DNA of 64,000 nucleotides. Origin: Sphingobacteriales bacterium (lineage in GTDB: Bacteria > Bacteroidota > Bacteroidia > Chitinophagales > Chitinophagaceae). The stretch lies in contig SEFT01000013.1 in assembly GCA_004144175.1 (NCBI GenBank), forward strand, positions 1 through 64,000, given 5' to 3'. Within the stretch, counting starts at the first letter, position 1; each line of letters begins with the position of its first letter. Both the position numbers and the translations under genes were made by a program. The notes beneath the pieces were generated by a model that made no database searches, was not told where the DNA came from, and saw only the letters and a list, made by a program, of their open reading frames with translations. Of this stretch, positions 18,438-27,332 are shown piece after piece.

Positions 18438-19052
18438 ATGGCAATAAATCTTGAAAAAGGCCAGCGCATCAACCTACAGAAAACAGATGGCGCAAAGCTG
18501 CTGAATATTTGTGTAGGCATCAATTGGGGCGCTATCGAAAAGAAGGGTATGTTCGGCTTTGGCAGTAGTAAAGAAGCAGTGGATCTGGATGGTAGCTGCG
18601 CGCTTTACAATGATTCTAAAAAGCTGGAAGAGGTAATATACTTCGGCAACCTGAAATCGAAAAATGGTTCAGTAAAGCATAGCGGTGATGACCTTACCGG
18701 CGATATGAGCGGTGATGATGGACTGGATAATGAAGTAATAACCGTAGACTTCTCGAAACTGAACGATAGTGTTAACTACGTAGCTTTTGTACTCAATAGC
18801 TTTAAAGGGCAGGACTTCGCTAAGATACCATTTGCATCTATACGCATATACGAAGGCACTCCTTCGAGGGTAAATGAGGTTTTTGCCAAGTTCGATATTG
18901 CCAACGGACCTGGGTTTGCAGGCCACGTATCTATGGTAATGGGCGTATTTTACAAGAAGAATGGTGAGTGGAAATTCAATGCCATAGGTGAGCCTACCAA
19001 GGATAAAAAACTACAGGAAACACTGGAGACCGTAACAAGGCAGTACCTGTAA
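18438..19052 (+). CDS. TerD-family stress protein 2
   Basis: A 204-residue second TerD-domain protein 18 bases after the first. Motifs VDLDGSCALYNDSKKLEEV (residues near 50), HSGDDLTGDMSGDDGLDNE (near 76) and FASIRIYEG (near 133) are the TerD pattern, with an extra acidic insertion. It resembles the TerZ/TerA-like branch more than TerD. Likely binds calcium and works in a complex with the other Ter proteins. No divergence of key acidic residues is obvious. Confidence 0.93.
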   Translation: MAINLEKGQRINLQKTDGAKLLNICVGINWGAIEKKGMFGFGSSKEAVDLDGSCALYNDSKKLEEVIYFGNLKSKNGSVKHSGDDLTGDMSGDDGLDNEVITVDFSKLNDSVNYVAFVLNSFKGQDFAKIPFASIRIYEGTPSRVNEVFAKFDIANGPGFAGHVSMVMGVFYKKNGEWKFNAIGEPTKDKKLQETLETVTRQYL

Positions 19053-19088
19053 TAACGAAGCTATTTATAATCATACTATCTTTTGCAC

Positions 19089-20183
19089 ATGGAAGATAAC
19101 CTGTCGCTGACGCCGGTACAGTCTAACAAAATAGATAAAGACGGCAATGTAAACCTGAGCGCCATAACGCCCGACGAAGAGCGCAAGTACCAGGATCTTG
19201 GTAAGGACCTGAATCCGCGCGATGTAAATTCTATATTGAACTACGGTGCTGAGCTCCAGAATTCGATGGAGCGTTACAGCAATCAGTTCCTTTCTTCTGT
19301 ACGTACACAGGATGCGGGTGAAATGGGCACACTGATAAATGACTTGCTGGGAGAGCTGAACTATATAGATGTAGATGAGCTGAATCAGAATGCAATTACG
19401 CGTTTTATCTCCGGCATACCATTCCTTAAGAAGCTGGTATTTGATGCTAAAAAGCTGTTTCAGAAATACGATACGGTTGTCAATAACATCGATAAGATAA
19501 CCAATAAGATAAAAGCAGGAAGGATCAACTCCATAAAGGACAATAGTTCGCTGCAAACTATGTTTGATAGCAACATCAACTACATAAAGCAGATGGAGGA
19601 GTTGATCATTTCAGGTCAATTGAAGTTTAAGGAACTGAATGAGCAACTGGCGCAAATGGAAGCCAATCCATCGGCCTATCAGGACTATGAGATAGCCGAC
19701 CTGCGTGAATACATCAATCGCCTGGACAAACGCCTGGCCGATCTTAAGGTGGTTCGTTATATTATGCTCCAGTCGCTGGCGCAGATAAGGGTAGTGCAGA
19801 ATAACAATACATCTATTGCCGAAAAGGCGCAGTCTATTGTCACTACTACTATACCAGTATGGAAGAACCAACTGACCATTGCTGTGGCCCTTTACAGGCA
19901 AAAGCAGAATGTGGAGATGCAGAAGAAGATATCTGAGACCACCAATACCATCCTGCAAAAGAATGCCGAGTTGCTGAAACAGAACAGTATAGATGTAGCG
20001 CGTGAGAATGAGAAAACAGTTGTATCTATCGATACGCTGAAACGTACTACACAGGCGCTGATTGAGACATTGAACGAAGTAAAACAAATACATCAGCAGG
20101 GTGCACAGAACAGGACTGTGCTGAACTCAGAGCTTCAAAACTTGGAAACAGAGCTGAAAAAGCACGTTACAAGCATGACCTAA
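19089..20183 (+). CDS. telA: TelA-family toxic anion resistance protein
   Basis: About 364 residues, from the ATG at 19089 (a TTG two codons earlier is less likely). Almost entirely helical with long coiled coils. Conserved stretches include YQDLGKDLNPRDVNSILNYG and, near residue 245, NNTSIAEKAQSIVTTTIPVWKNQL followed by RQKQNVEMQKKI. These are diagnostic of the TelA/KlaA/YceH family linked to tellurite and antibiotic tolerance. Sits between terD and terC genes, a standard Ter cluster position. Confidence 0.92.
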   Translation: MEDNLSLTPVQSNKIDKDGNVNLSAITPDEERKYQDLGKDLNPRDVNSILNYGAELQNSMERYSNQFLSSVRTQDAGEMGTLINDLLGELNYIDVDELNQNAITRFISGIPFLKKLVFDAKKLFQKYDTVVNNIDKITNKIKAGRINSIKDNSSLQTMFDSNINYIKQMEELIISGQLKFKELNEQLAQMEANPSAYQDYEIADLREYINRLDKRLADLKVVRYIMLQSLAQIRVVQNNNTSIAEKAQSIVTTTIPVWKNQLTIAVALYRQKQNVEMQKKISETTNTILQKNAELLKQNSIDVARENEKTVVSIDTLKRTTQALIETLNEVKQIHQQGAQNRTVLNSELQNLETELKKHVTSMT

Positions 20184-20190
20184 GTAATAG

Positions 20191-21153
20191 ATGGAGGAGG
20201 GAAGACGTGCCATATTGCAGGAATCGAACAGGATGCTGAGCAAACTACAGTTGCTCTCTGTATTCTTTGCCGATGAGGTCATATTTGCAACATTCCTCCG
20301 TACACAGGTCATACATCAGTTATTCGAGAAAAATGAAGAATTGGACATCAACAAGCTGGAACTGTTTCACCTACAGTTTACAGCTTCGTTGATAGACCTG
20401 CTGCGCAAGATCAAGAAAAGCAATGAGCAGAAGGTGCTGCTGATGATGGAAGAAGTACGCATCAACCAGGAAATGATTGAAAAGGTACGCGAGAGCGGTT
20501 TTTCCGAAAAAGCCTATCACCTGGAGATGCAGCGGCAGTCGCTAAAAGTGAAAAGGTCATTACAGCAACTCTTCCGCGTACTTTCCGAAGATTCTACAGA
20601 ATATCCCTTTAGCAAGAATATCAATTCATTCAGCTCACGTTTTGCATCGGGGCACTACTACACAATAGATGCTGCGCTACTAGCCCTGCTTACCACTTAC
20701 GATGTTTCAGAGATTTATACGAATGCACACGCTATCATTCAGAAAAAACTGATGGGTTTGCTGTGTAAGCATGAATTTGAAGTTGTGTTTTTCTGTGGTT
20801 TGGCGTCGGGTAGCGCTGTAATGGAAGTTTATAAGATAAAAGACACAAATATCCTTTTCGTCTTTTATCCTGCCCGGAACCTTTTTTTGTTATGCGATAC
20901 GGTGGAAGTAGACCATATAATGAAGACTGCAACCATTGAAAAGACCAACAATATCGTTCAGGATCTGCTTAATAAGAATGACCGGTTGAATAGTAGTATA
21001 TCTGTTGCAAGGATTGCCATCCCCTTAGAGATAAAACAATTGATATCAGACCATTATAAAAAAATATCAGATATTGATTTTTTGCAAAGTATGCGCGATT
21101 TTGATACACAAATGAACATCTTAAAAACGATGATTAGCACAAAAATCATCTAA
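20191..21153 (+). CDS. Unknown helical protein of the Ter cluster
   Basis: A 320-residue protein I do not recognise. The N-terminal half is helical and charged (RKIKKSNEQKVLLMMEEVRINQ near residue 71). The C-terminal half contains mixed hydrophobic strands (FEVVFFCGLASGSAVMEVYK, ILFVFYPARNLFLLCDTVEVD near 194-240). No signal peptide and no obvious membrane helix are seen. It starts 8 bases after telA with a purine-rich leader and ends 23 bases before terC, so it is almost certainly part of the Ter operon and a candidate new component. Confidence 0.75.
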   Translation: MEEGRRAILQESNRMLSKLQLLSVFFADEVIFATFLRTQVIHQLFEKNEELDINKLELFHLQFTASLIDLLRKIKKSNEQKVLLMMEEVRINQEMIEKVRESGFSEKAYHLEMQRQSLKVKRSLQQLFRVLSEDSTEYPFSKNINSFSSRFASGHYYTIDAALLALLTTYDVSEIYTNAHAIIQKKLMGLLCKHEFEVVFFCGLASGSAVMEVYKIKDTNILFVFYPARNLFLLCDTVEVDHIMKTATIEKTNNIVQDLLNKNDRLNSSISVARIAIPLEIKQLISDHYKKISDIDFLQSMRDFDTQMNILKTMISTKII

Positions 21154-21175
21154 TTTTGCTCCTTATTCTTTTCTC

Positions 21176-21982
21176 ATGGACCTTTTACACACGTTGCTCG
21201 GCAACGACATACAGGCAGGACTACTTATTATCCTGAACCTTATCGTTATTGAAAGCCTTTTGTCGGTAGATAATGCCGCCGTACTGGCCACTATGGTGCT
21301 AGACCTACCAAAGGATCAACGCGAAAAAGCGCTTCGTTATGGCATCATCGGTGCGTATTTTTTCCGCGGTGTTTGCCTGTTGCTGGCCTCCTGGCTGGTA
21401 AAGATCTGGTGGCTGAAGCCATTGGGTGGACTATACCTGCTTTACCTTGCCTTTAGCTTCTTTAAGAAAAAGGCAGAAAGTGAAGACGAATCGATTGACA
21501 AAAGCGAGAATAAGCTATACAATGCCATTGTTGGCGTAATGGGTAATTTTTGGGCTACGGTTGCATTGGTCGAGGTGATGGACCTTGCATTCTCGATTGA
21601 CAATGTATTTGCGGCTGTCGCTTTTACAGACAATTTATTTCTTATATGCACAGGCGTGTTCATAGGCATACTGGCCATGCGCTTTGTAGCGCAGGGTTTT
21701 GTAAAGCTGATGGAGAAGTTTGCTTTCCTAGAGACGATAGCCTTTATAGTTATTGGCGTATTGGGTCTCAAACTAACAGTATCTGTCTATACCCATTTTG
21801 CACATGAATCCCCGGTTGCTAAATTCCTCGAAAGCGAAGCAGCAGATCTGTTTGTTTCGCTCTTCACGGTAGCTATTTTTGTTATTCCGGTTATCACTTC
21901 ATTGACAATGAACTTTCCTAAACGCGCAGCATTGGACGCAGAGGCGACGGATGTAGAAAGCGTACCTGTAATACGGAAGTAA
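21176..21982 (+). CDS. terC: TerC-family integral membrane protein
   Basis: A 268-residue protein with about seven to eight membrane helices. The two family signatures with membrane-buried acidic residues are present: ESLLSVDNAAVLATMV (residue 26 onward) and DLAFSIDNVFAAVAF (near 138). TerC proteins belong to the LysE-like/ Alx-MntX group, implicated in metal ion (Mn, Ca) export and tellurite resistance. As the membrane partner, it closes the Ter cluster and is followed by a terminator. Confidence 0.95.
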   Translation: MDLLHTLLGNDIQAGLLIILNLIVIESLLSVDNAAVLATMVLDLPKDQREKALRYGIIGAYFFRGVCLLLASWLVKIWWLKPLGGLYLLYLAFSFFKKKAESEDESIDKSENKLYNAIVGVMGNFWATVALVEVMDLAFSIDNVFAAVAFTDNLFLICTGVFIGILAMRFVAQGFVKLMEKFAFLETIAFIVIGVLGLKLTVSVYTHFAHESPVAKFLESEAADLFVSLFTVAIFVIPVITSLTMNFPKRAALDAEATDVESVPVIRK

Positions 21983-22007
21983 TACTTTCTCTCATTTAAT
22001 ATTGGTT

Positions 22008-22040
22008 AAATGGCTGACCACAAGTCAGCCATTTACTTTT
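22008..22040 (+). terminator. Terminator of the Ter cluster
   Basis: AAATGGCTGAC (22008-22018) pairs with 22024-22034, an 11-bp perfect stem, followed by ACTTTT. Confidence 0.75.
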
Positions 22041-22070
22041 AGCATTTGTTACATTAGCGGTCATTACAGC

Positions 22071-22514
22071 CTAGCTACCTTCGCTTTGGGTATTTGCCGA
22101 TTGCCATTTCTGCATTTTTTCCTTTTCGTTTATGGATACTGAAACTTCAATTCTGATCTTATCCTGCTTGTCTACCTTTAGCACATACTGATAATCGCAA
22201 TCGTATATTGGCTTGTTGTTGGCGTCAAAGTATTGCCAGTTTACTTTGCATTTTACGATCCGGTCTGTCCAGGCGCGTTTGCTCCATACCTCGGGGCGGG
22301 CATGGGTAATGCCAAATTGCTTGTAGAAACCTGTTCCCTGGTTAAAGAGCCCTTCCAGCTTACTGGCTTCGGTAAACATGGTCGAATTGTCATCAGACAT
22401 AAACAGGCATGGCAACATATAATGCTGCGCCATGGCCTTTGTATCGAAGCCCTCCAAGGCCCTTGCATAAGAATCGAAAAAATCGCTCACTTTGTATAGC
22501 GCTTGCTCACTCAT
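22071..22514 (-). CDS. NTF2/SnoaL-like small protein
   Basis: A 147-residue soluble protein. An N-terminal helix (LYKVSDFFDSYARALEGFDTKAM) is followed by YMLPCLFMSDD and strands ending in RIEVSVSINEK. This layout matches the NTF2-like/SnoaL fold with a hydrophobic pocket, often of unknown function. It faces the Ter cluster tail to tail. No enzymatic residues can be named. Confidence 0.6.
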   Translation of the reverse strand: MSEQALYKVSDFFDSYARALEGFDTKAMAQHYMLPCLFMSDDNSTMFTEASKLEGLFNQGTGFYKQFGITHARPEVWSKRAWTDRIVKCKVNWQYFDANNKPIYDCDYQYVLKVDKQDKIRIEVSVSINEKEKMQKWQSANTQSEGS

Positions 22515-22625
22515 CGTTTTGGTTGTTGGTTTGGCGAAGTTAGGTTGCAGGCAGTAATGCTGCGCTTATTATATCCCGTTGAAAACAATTTTGCCAAACT
22601 AGCTAGAAATTAGACGCCATCGTGC

Positions 22626-22633
22626 TATTTTTG
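22626..22633 (+). promoter_or_regulatory. -7 box for pyrR-pyrB
   Basis: TATTTTTG fits TAnnTTTG and lies 18 bases before the TTG start of pyrR, giving a very short leader. This leaves little room for an RNA-binding PyrR attenuator upstream of pyrR. Confidence 0.5.
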
Positions 22634-22650
22634 GCATCAAATCATAGCGC

Positions 22651-23181
22651 TTGAAGACCCTGCTCGATCATAATCAACTGAATATTACGCTGCAGCGGTT
22701 GGCACACCAGCTTGTAGAAAACCACCTTGGCTTTAAAAACACGGCTATAGTAGGCATACAGCCCCGCGGCGTATGGCTTTCGGACCGTATTGCGAGGCTG
22801 GTAGAACAGATAACCGGTAAGAATAGTATCGACTACGGTAAGCTGGATATTACCTTTTACCGCGACGATGTACACTCTGGCAGCAGCCTGCATATCCCTT
22901 CGCATACCGATATACCCTTTAGCGTAGAAGACCGCAGGGTAGTGCTGATAGATGATGTACTACACACCGGCCGCACGATACGCTCGGCTATGGATGCGCT
23001 GATAGACTTTGGCAGGCCAAGTAATGTAGAGCTGATGGTATTGATAGACCGTCGTTTCAGCCGGGAGCTGCCTATACAGCCAGATTACATAGGGCAGACG
23101 GTGGACACCATCATAACGCAGAAGGTAAAAGTGTACTGGCAGGAGAAGGATCAGAAAGATGAAGTGGTCCTAATTGATTAA
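22651..23181 (+). CDS. pyrR: PyrR uracil phosphoribosyltransferase / pyr regulator
   Basis: A 176-residue PRTase. The PRPP loop VVLIDDVLHTGRTIRSAMDAL (near residue 90), IVGIQPRGVWLSDRIA (near 31) and TFYRDDVHS (near 68) match PyrR. Apparent start is TTG at 22651 (KTLLDHNQL), since the frame closes shortly upstream. It precedes pyrB by 24 bases on the same strand, the classical arrangement. Whether it controls RNA here or only salvages uracil is not visible; I see no antiterminator hairpins between the genes. Confidence 0.9.
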   Translation: MKTLLDHNQLNITLQRLAHQLVENHLGFKNTAIVGIQPRGVWLSDRIARLVEQITGKNSIDYGKLDITFYRDDVHSGSSLHIPSHTDIPFSVEDRRVVLIDDVLHTGRTIRSAMDALIDFGRPSNVELMVLIDRRFSRELPIQPDYIGQTVDTIITQKVKVYWQEKDQKDEVVLID

Positions 23182-23205
23182 TACAAAAAGAAACAACAGA
23201 AATAA

Positions 23206-24138
23206 ATGTCGCTATCGGTAAAACATCTGCTGGGGATAAAAGAACTGCAAAAGCAGGACATAGATAGTATTTTTCAAACAGCCGATAATTTTAAACAAGT
23301 ATTGCAAAGGCCTATTAAGAAAGTGCCTGCACTACGCGATACTACTGTTGCCAATATATTCTTCGAAAACTCAACCCGTACCCGTATTTCTTTTGAACTT
23401 GCTGAGAAAAGGCTGAGCGCTGATGTGGTGAACTTCTCTGCCTCGGGTTCTTCTGTATCTAAAGGCGAAACGCTGATCGATACTGTGAATAACATACTGG
23501 CCATGAAGGTGGATATGGTGGTTATGCGCCATTCGGCCAGCGGTGCGCCCTGGTTTCTGGCTAACCACATAGATGCAAGCATTATCAATGCAGGCGATGG
23601 CGTCAATGAGCATCCTACACAGGCATTGCTGGATGCCTTCTCTATGCGTGAGAAGTTGGGCGACCTGAAGGGGAAACGTATTGCCATTATCGGCGACATC
23701 ATGCACTCGCGCGTGGCGCTGAGCAATATCTATTGTCTCAATAAACTGGGCGCAGAAGTAATGGTAGCCGGCCCGCCCACGCTGATACCAAAACATATAG
23801 AAGAACTGGGCGTAAAGGTAACCTACGATGTAAAGAAGGCACTTCAATGGTGCGAGGTAGCAAACGTACTGCGCATACAGCTAGAGCGTCAGCACAAGCC
23901 TTTGTTCTCTACACTGCGTGAGTATGCATTGTACTATGGCGTCAATAAACAGATGCTTGATAGCCTGGAGAAAGAGATTGTAGTGATGCACCCCGGACCT
24001 ATCAATAGAGGCGTCGAGCTTAGCTCTGACGCGGCAGATAGCAGCCAGTCCATTATACTCGATCAGGTAGAGAATGGCGTGGCCATCAGGATGGCTGTGA
24101 TATACTTACTTTCGGGTAAGCGGGATATTGTGGAGTAA
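23206..24138 (+). CDS. pyrB: Aspartate carbamoyltransferase catalytic chain
   Basis: Condenses carbamoyl phosphate with aspartate, the committed step of pyrimidine synthesis. The 310 residues are a full-length catalytic chain. The carbamoyl-phosphate loop FENSTRTRISFELAEKRL (near residue 52), HPTQALLDAFSMRE (near 137), GDIMHSRVALSN (near 165) and HPGPINRGVEL (near 263) are intact. No pyrI regulatory chain is adjacent, consistent with an unregulated trimeric enzyme paired with PyrR. Confidence 0.95.
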   Translation: MSLSVKHLLGIKELQKQDIDSIFQTADNFKQVLQRPIKKVPALRDTTVANIFFENSTRTRISFELAEKRLSADVVNFSASGSSVSKGETLIDTVNNILAMKVDMVVMRHSASGAPWFLANHIDASIINAGDGVNEHPTQALLDAFSMREKLGDLKGKRIAIIGDIMHSRVALSNIYCLNKLGAEVMVAGPPTLIPKHIEELGVKVTYDVKKALQWCEVANVLRIQLERQHKPLFSTLREYALYYGVNKQMLDSLEKEIVVMHPGPINRGVELSSDAADSSQSIILDQVENGVAIRMAVIYLLSGKRDIVE

Positions 24139-24144
24139 CTAGCC

Positions 24145-25620
24145 TTACTTCTTATACACTACAAACCTCTTGGTATTGGTCGGCATTTGCCTGTAACCGT
24201 TTAGGTCAGCCCTCCACAGGTAGCAGTTACTTCGATTCTGTCCGTCAGCTATGATGTATTGCGCGGAGTTTAATTCAAGTGGATAGTATAGATCTATCTT
24301 TTTATGACGTTGCATATACGCCATAAACTCGTAGTTCTTGTCTATACCGGGGGCTGCAATCACGCTTTCGGTTGCCGGCACATGCTGCGAAATGGTGTTT
24401 ACATCTTCTATTATTTCATGGTCGCGCCCTATGGTACCGGCCTTTCCGTACATGAGTGCTAATGCTACAATGCCGGCTACTCCAAAAAGTACATTCAGAC
24501 CTTTCATGTATCGTGTACCCAGCGTATATCGTTCAGTAGGCTGTATTAAAAAAGGATACATCAGCACGCCGCCTGCGATCGCAAAGTAGGGAAGGGCAGG
24601 CACGAGATAAAAGGACCTAACCTTATAGCTTACCATCAATGGCAATGATGCGCTAAGTCCGATCAATAGAAAGAATAATACGTGCTTTTTTCTATCCGTC
24701 AATAAAGCTTTTCCGGTTTTTAGCAGTCGCGACAACACGTACACCAGTACACATACCCCCACCATTATCGCTACTTCGGTAAGTATCATCAGCACGATGT
24801 CGAACCTGCCGAATTCAGAGGCTGTGTTGTCGCTCATACCTCTGAGCGACCCAACTATCTGCCAATGGTAATATATATTCAGGTAGTGCTGCGGCTGCGG
24901 AAACTGCCATAGAACGAGATAAATAGCAGCAACAATACCTGCCATCAATAGCGAATTAAATATAGCGCGGGCAAGCTTTCCATCATTATAAACGATGGAA
25001 TAAACAGCAGGCACTATCAGCGGGAATAGTCCGGACAGCCCTTTCGTAAAGCTGGCGCAGAATAGCAGCAAAGCAGCTATAACAACATGTAACAGCCCGT
25101 TGTTTTGCTTACCTTTCAAAAGCACCACAATGGCTGCCAAGTCGAACATCGCCATAGTGCTGTCCAGAATGTTGTTAGGGTATGCCCAAAGTACGGAAGG
25201 CATGAAACCCCAGAAAAGTAATGGCACCCACCACGTAGCTTTAAAACGATCGCTCACATCGATCGTCCTCCAGCAGCCTCTAATTAAGAATACAGTAATA
25301 AGCCAGATGACGAAGTTGTATATCTTTTCGGTGCCGTAGAACGATCCGAATATTTTGAAGAAAACAGCCTGCAACCCGAACATGAGCGGCGGGTGAGAAA
25401 AGAACATATCCGGCCCGGCGTAGTAGGGCACCCAAAAGCTGCCCATCCCTTCAGCCATATTGCGCGCTATGGATGCATAAATAAGCCCATCGAGAAATAG
25501 CCCGTACTGCACCGAACGATCAAGCAGGAAGATAACCAGCAGCAGCACAACCAGTATTACAAAAGGTAGCTGTCTTTTGTAATGTGAATTATTTATCAAG
25601 TATAGGTGGGTTTTATACAA
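24145..25620 (-). CDS. Membrane glycosyltransferase, GT39/ArnT-like
   Basis: A 491-residue polytopic protein with about eleven membrane helices. The first extracytoplasmic loop has the acidic pattern SVQYGLFLDGLIYASIARNM, followed by FFSHPPLMFGLQAVFFKIFG. This is the typical loop of dolichyl/undecaprenyl-phosphate-sugar: protein or lipid A transferases (PMT_2 family). A soluble C-terminal part (residues about 405-491) follows. Convergent with pyrB, 6 bases apart. Substrate unknown. Confidence 0.8.
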   Translation of the reverse strand: MYKTHLYLINNSHYKRQLPFVILVVLLLVIFLLDRSVQYGLFLDGLIYASIARNMAEGMGSFWVPYYAGPDMFFSHPPLMFGLQAVFFKIFGSFYGTEKIYNFVIWLITVFLIRGCWRTIDVSDRFKATWWVPLLFWGFMPSVLWAYPNNILDSTMAMFDLAAIVVLLKGKQNNGLLHVVIAALLLFCASFTKGLSGLFPLIVPAVYSIVYNDGKLARAIFNSLLMAGIVAAIYLVLWQFPQPQHYLNIYYHWQIVGSLRGMSDNTASEFGRFDIVLMILTEVAIMVGVCVLVYVLSRLLKTGKALLTDRKKHVLFFLLIGLSASLPLMVSYKVRSFYLVPALPYFAIAGGVLMYPFLIQPTERYTLGTRYMKGLNVLFGVAGIVALALMYGKAGTIGRDHEIIEDVNTISQHVPATESVIAAPGIDKNYEFMAYMQRHKKIDLYYPLELNSAQYIIADGQNRSNCYLWRADLNGYRQMPTNTKRFVVYKK

Positions 25621-25700
25621 AGATATATCGCAGGGTAAGACTTCATAGCGATGCGCTGTATTAAAAACACCCTTTTTCTTATTACTTGGTTTTCAAATTG

Positions 25701-25708
25701 TATCTTTG
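25701..25708 (+). promoter_or_regulatory. -7 box for accD
   Basis: TATCTTTG, an exact TAnnTTTG, 32 bases before the accD ATG. Confidence 0.55.
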
Positions 25709-25739
25709 CCCCTTGTTTACCAAAATAATCTAGAGACGT

Positions 25740-26588
25740 ATGTCAACCTGGTTTCGTCGTATCAAGAAAGGTATATTGACTACTACAGAGGAGAAGAAGG
25801 AAGCGCCGGACGGACTGTGGCACAAATGCCCTGAGTGTAAGAATACTAATACCGTACAGGAGATCGCCGATCATTTCTACGTTTGCCCCAGCTGTAACTA
25901 TCATAACAGGATCAATGCTAAGGAGTATTTCGACATACTGTTCGATGAGCAGAACGTTGAATTGCTTTTTGAAAATATAGTACCCAAAGACCAACTGGGC
26001 TTTGTAGACGTAAAGCCTTACGAATCGCGCCTGAAGGACGCTCAGCGCCAGACATCGCTCAGCGATGCTATGACGGTTGGCGTTGGCGAATTGAACGGAA
26101 ACGGGCTGGTTGTTGCTTGTATGAACTTCAACTTCATTGGCGGTTCTATGGGCTCGGTAGTGGGCGAGAAGATATGCCGTGCGATTGATTACTGCATTGC
26201 CAATAAGCGGCCGCTGATGATCATATCGAAGTCGGGTGGTGCGCGTATGATGGAGAGCGCCTTCTCACTGATGCAAATGGCTAAGACATCGGCAAAGCTT
26301 ACGCAGCTGGCTAAGGCAAAACTGCCATACATATCCCTGATGACTGACCCTACTACTGGTGGTGTTACGGCTTCATACGCGATGCTGGGCGATATTAATA
26401 TCTCTGAGCCTAAAGCGCTTATAGGCTTCGCCGGCCCGAGGGTTATTAAAGAAACGATCAAGAAAGATCTGCCTGCTGGCTTCCAGCGTGCAGAGTTTTT
26501 GCTGGAGCATGGCTTCCTCGATTTCATCGTTCAGCGCCAAAACCTGAAAGAAAAACTGTCTACTGTTATTGAGTGGTACGTGAAATAA
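25740..26588 (+). CDS. accD: Acetyl-CoA carboxylase carboxyltransferase subunit beta
   Basis: Transfers the carboxyl group from biotin to acetyl-CoA together with AccA. The 282-residue protein opens with the zinc ribbon ([12 protein letters not shown] at residue 30, then [10 protein letters not shown] at 49). It continues with the crotonase-like carboxyltransferase core: [17 protein letters not shown] (near 128), [20 protein letters not shown] (near 163) and [16 protein letters not shown] (near 201). accC and accB are elsewhere in the window (7.6-9.6 kb); accA is not present. Confidence 0.96.
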   Translation: MSTWFRRIKKGILTTTEEKKEAPDGLWHKCPECKNTNTVQEIADHFYVCPSCNYHNRINAKEYFDILFDEQNVELLFENIVPKDQLGFVDVKPYESRLKDAQRQTSLSDAMTVGVGELNGNGLVVACMNFNFIGGSMGSVVGEKICRAIDYCIANKRPLMIISKSGGARMMESAFSLMQMAKTSAKLTQLAKAKLPYISLMTDPTTGGVTASYAMLGDINISEPKALIGFAGPRVIKETIKKDLPAGFQRAEFLLEHGFLDFIVQRQNLKEKLSTVIEWYVK

Positions 26589-26630
26589 GCTACAGGCTTA
26601 TTCATCAAAATATTTAACCGATCTGCATCC

Positions 26631-27077
26631 TTGACCGACAAAGTATACATAAAGAACCGGCCGGCTACCTTCGAGTATGCCATTGAAGACAAGCTGACAG
26701 CCGGTATGGTACTGATGGGGTCAGAGATTAAATCGATACGCAACGGGCGTGTAAGCTTTAATGATGCCTACTGTTATTTCCACAAAGGCGAGATGTGGGT
26801 TAAAAGCCTGCACATAGGCGAATACGTGAATGCAGGCTACGCCGGGCACGACCCCGTACGCGAACGAAAGCTGCTGCTTAGCCGGAAGGAGCTGCGCAAG
26901 TGGGAGCAAAAAATAAAGGAAAAGGGTTTCACCATTGTCCCGCTGGCGGTTTTCATCAATGAGAATGGCTACGCTAAAATCGACATAGGATTGGGCCGCG
27001 GTAAAAAGCTACACGACAAGCGGGAAACCGTCAAAGCCCGCGAAGCTGATAGAGAAATAAAGAGATTCCTGAAATAG
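26631..27077 (+). CDS. smpB: SsrA-binding protein SmpB
   Basis: Binds tmRNA and brings it to stalled ribosomes. The 148-residue length is standard. Conserved elements: IKNRPATFEYAIEDKLTAGMVL, GSEIKSIRNGRVSFNDAYC (near residue 30), GYAGHDPVRERKLLL (near 69) and the basic C-terminal tail GRGKKLHDKRETVKAREADREIKR. Start is a TTG at 26631, which gives the family-typical N-terminus. No ssrA gene was recognised nearby. Confidence 0.95.
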   Translation: MTDKVYIKNRPATFEYAIEDKLTAGMVLMGSEIKSIRNGRVSFNDAYCYFHKGEMWVKSLHIGEYVNAGYAGHDPVRERKLLLSRKELRKWEQKIKEKGFTIVPLAVFINENGYAKIDIGLGRGKKLHDKRETVKAREADREIKRFLK

Positions 27078-27082
27078 ATAAT

Positions 27083-27226
27083 ATGATCTACGACAGGCGG
27101 CGTATCCTAAAGGCTTTTTTGATAATGTTGGTGCTATTAGTTTTTGCCGTCGGCATAATAGTCGTTATTGCGTTTGCTTCCTTTCTTAATAGTTTTGCTG
27201 GTCACATGGAAGCCTTACATAAATAG
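27083..27226 (+). CDS. Small single-helix membrane protein (47 aa)
   Basis: An ATG at 27083, 5 bases after the smpB stop, opens a 47-residue frame. It has a basic N-terminus (MIYDRRRILKAF), one strong membrane segment (LIMLVLLVFAVGIIVVIAF) and a short tail ending HMEALHK. A terminator follows directly. The spacing, charge pattern and terminator support a real gene co-transcribed with smpB; function unknown. Confidence 0.6.
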   Translation: MIYDRRRILKAFLIMLVLLVFAVGIIVVIAFASFLNSFAGHMEALHK

Positions 27227-27244
27227 TCAGTTCAATGCAATAAG

Positions 27245-27277
27245 AAAGCCGCCTCGATTCAATCGGGCGGCTTTTTC
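27245..27277 (+). terminator. Rho-independent terminator after smpB unit
   Basis: AAAGCCGCC (27245-27253) pairs with 27266-27274, with inner CGA/TCG pairs, followed by a T tract. Confidence 0.85.
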
Positions 27278-27332
27278 AATATTGTTAGTTTCAATGTGGT
27301 GTCAGTTGTTTCCAACTGACACTATAATCTGG

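Noticed and set aside
22651-23205. PyrR-controlled attenuator between pyrR and pyrB
   Set aside because: The 24-base gap is too short for antiterminator and terminator hairpins, and none is seen ahead of pyrR.
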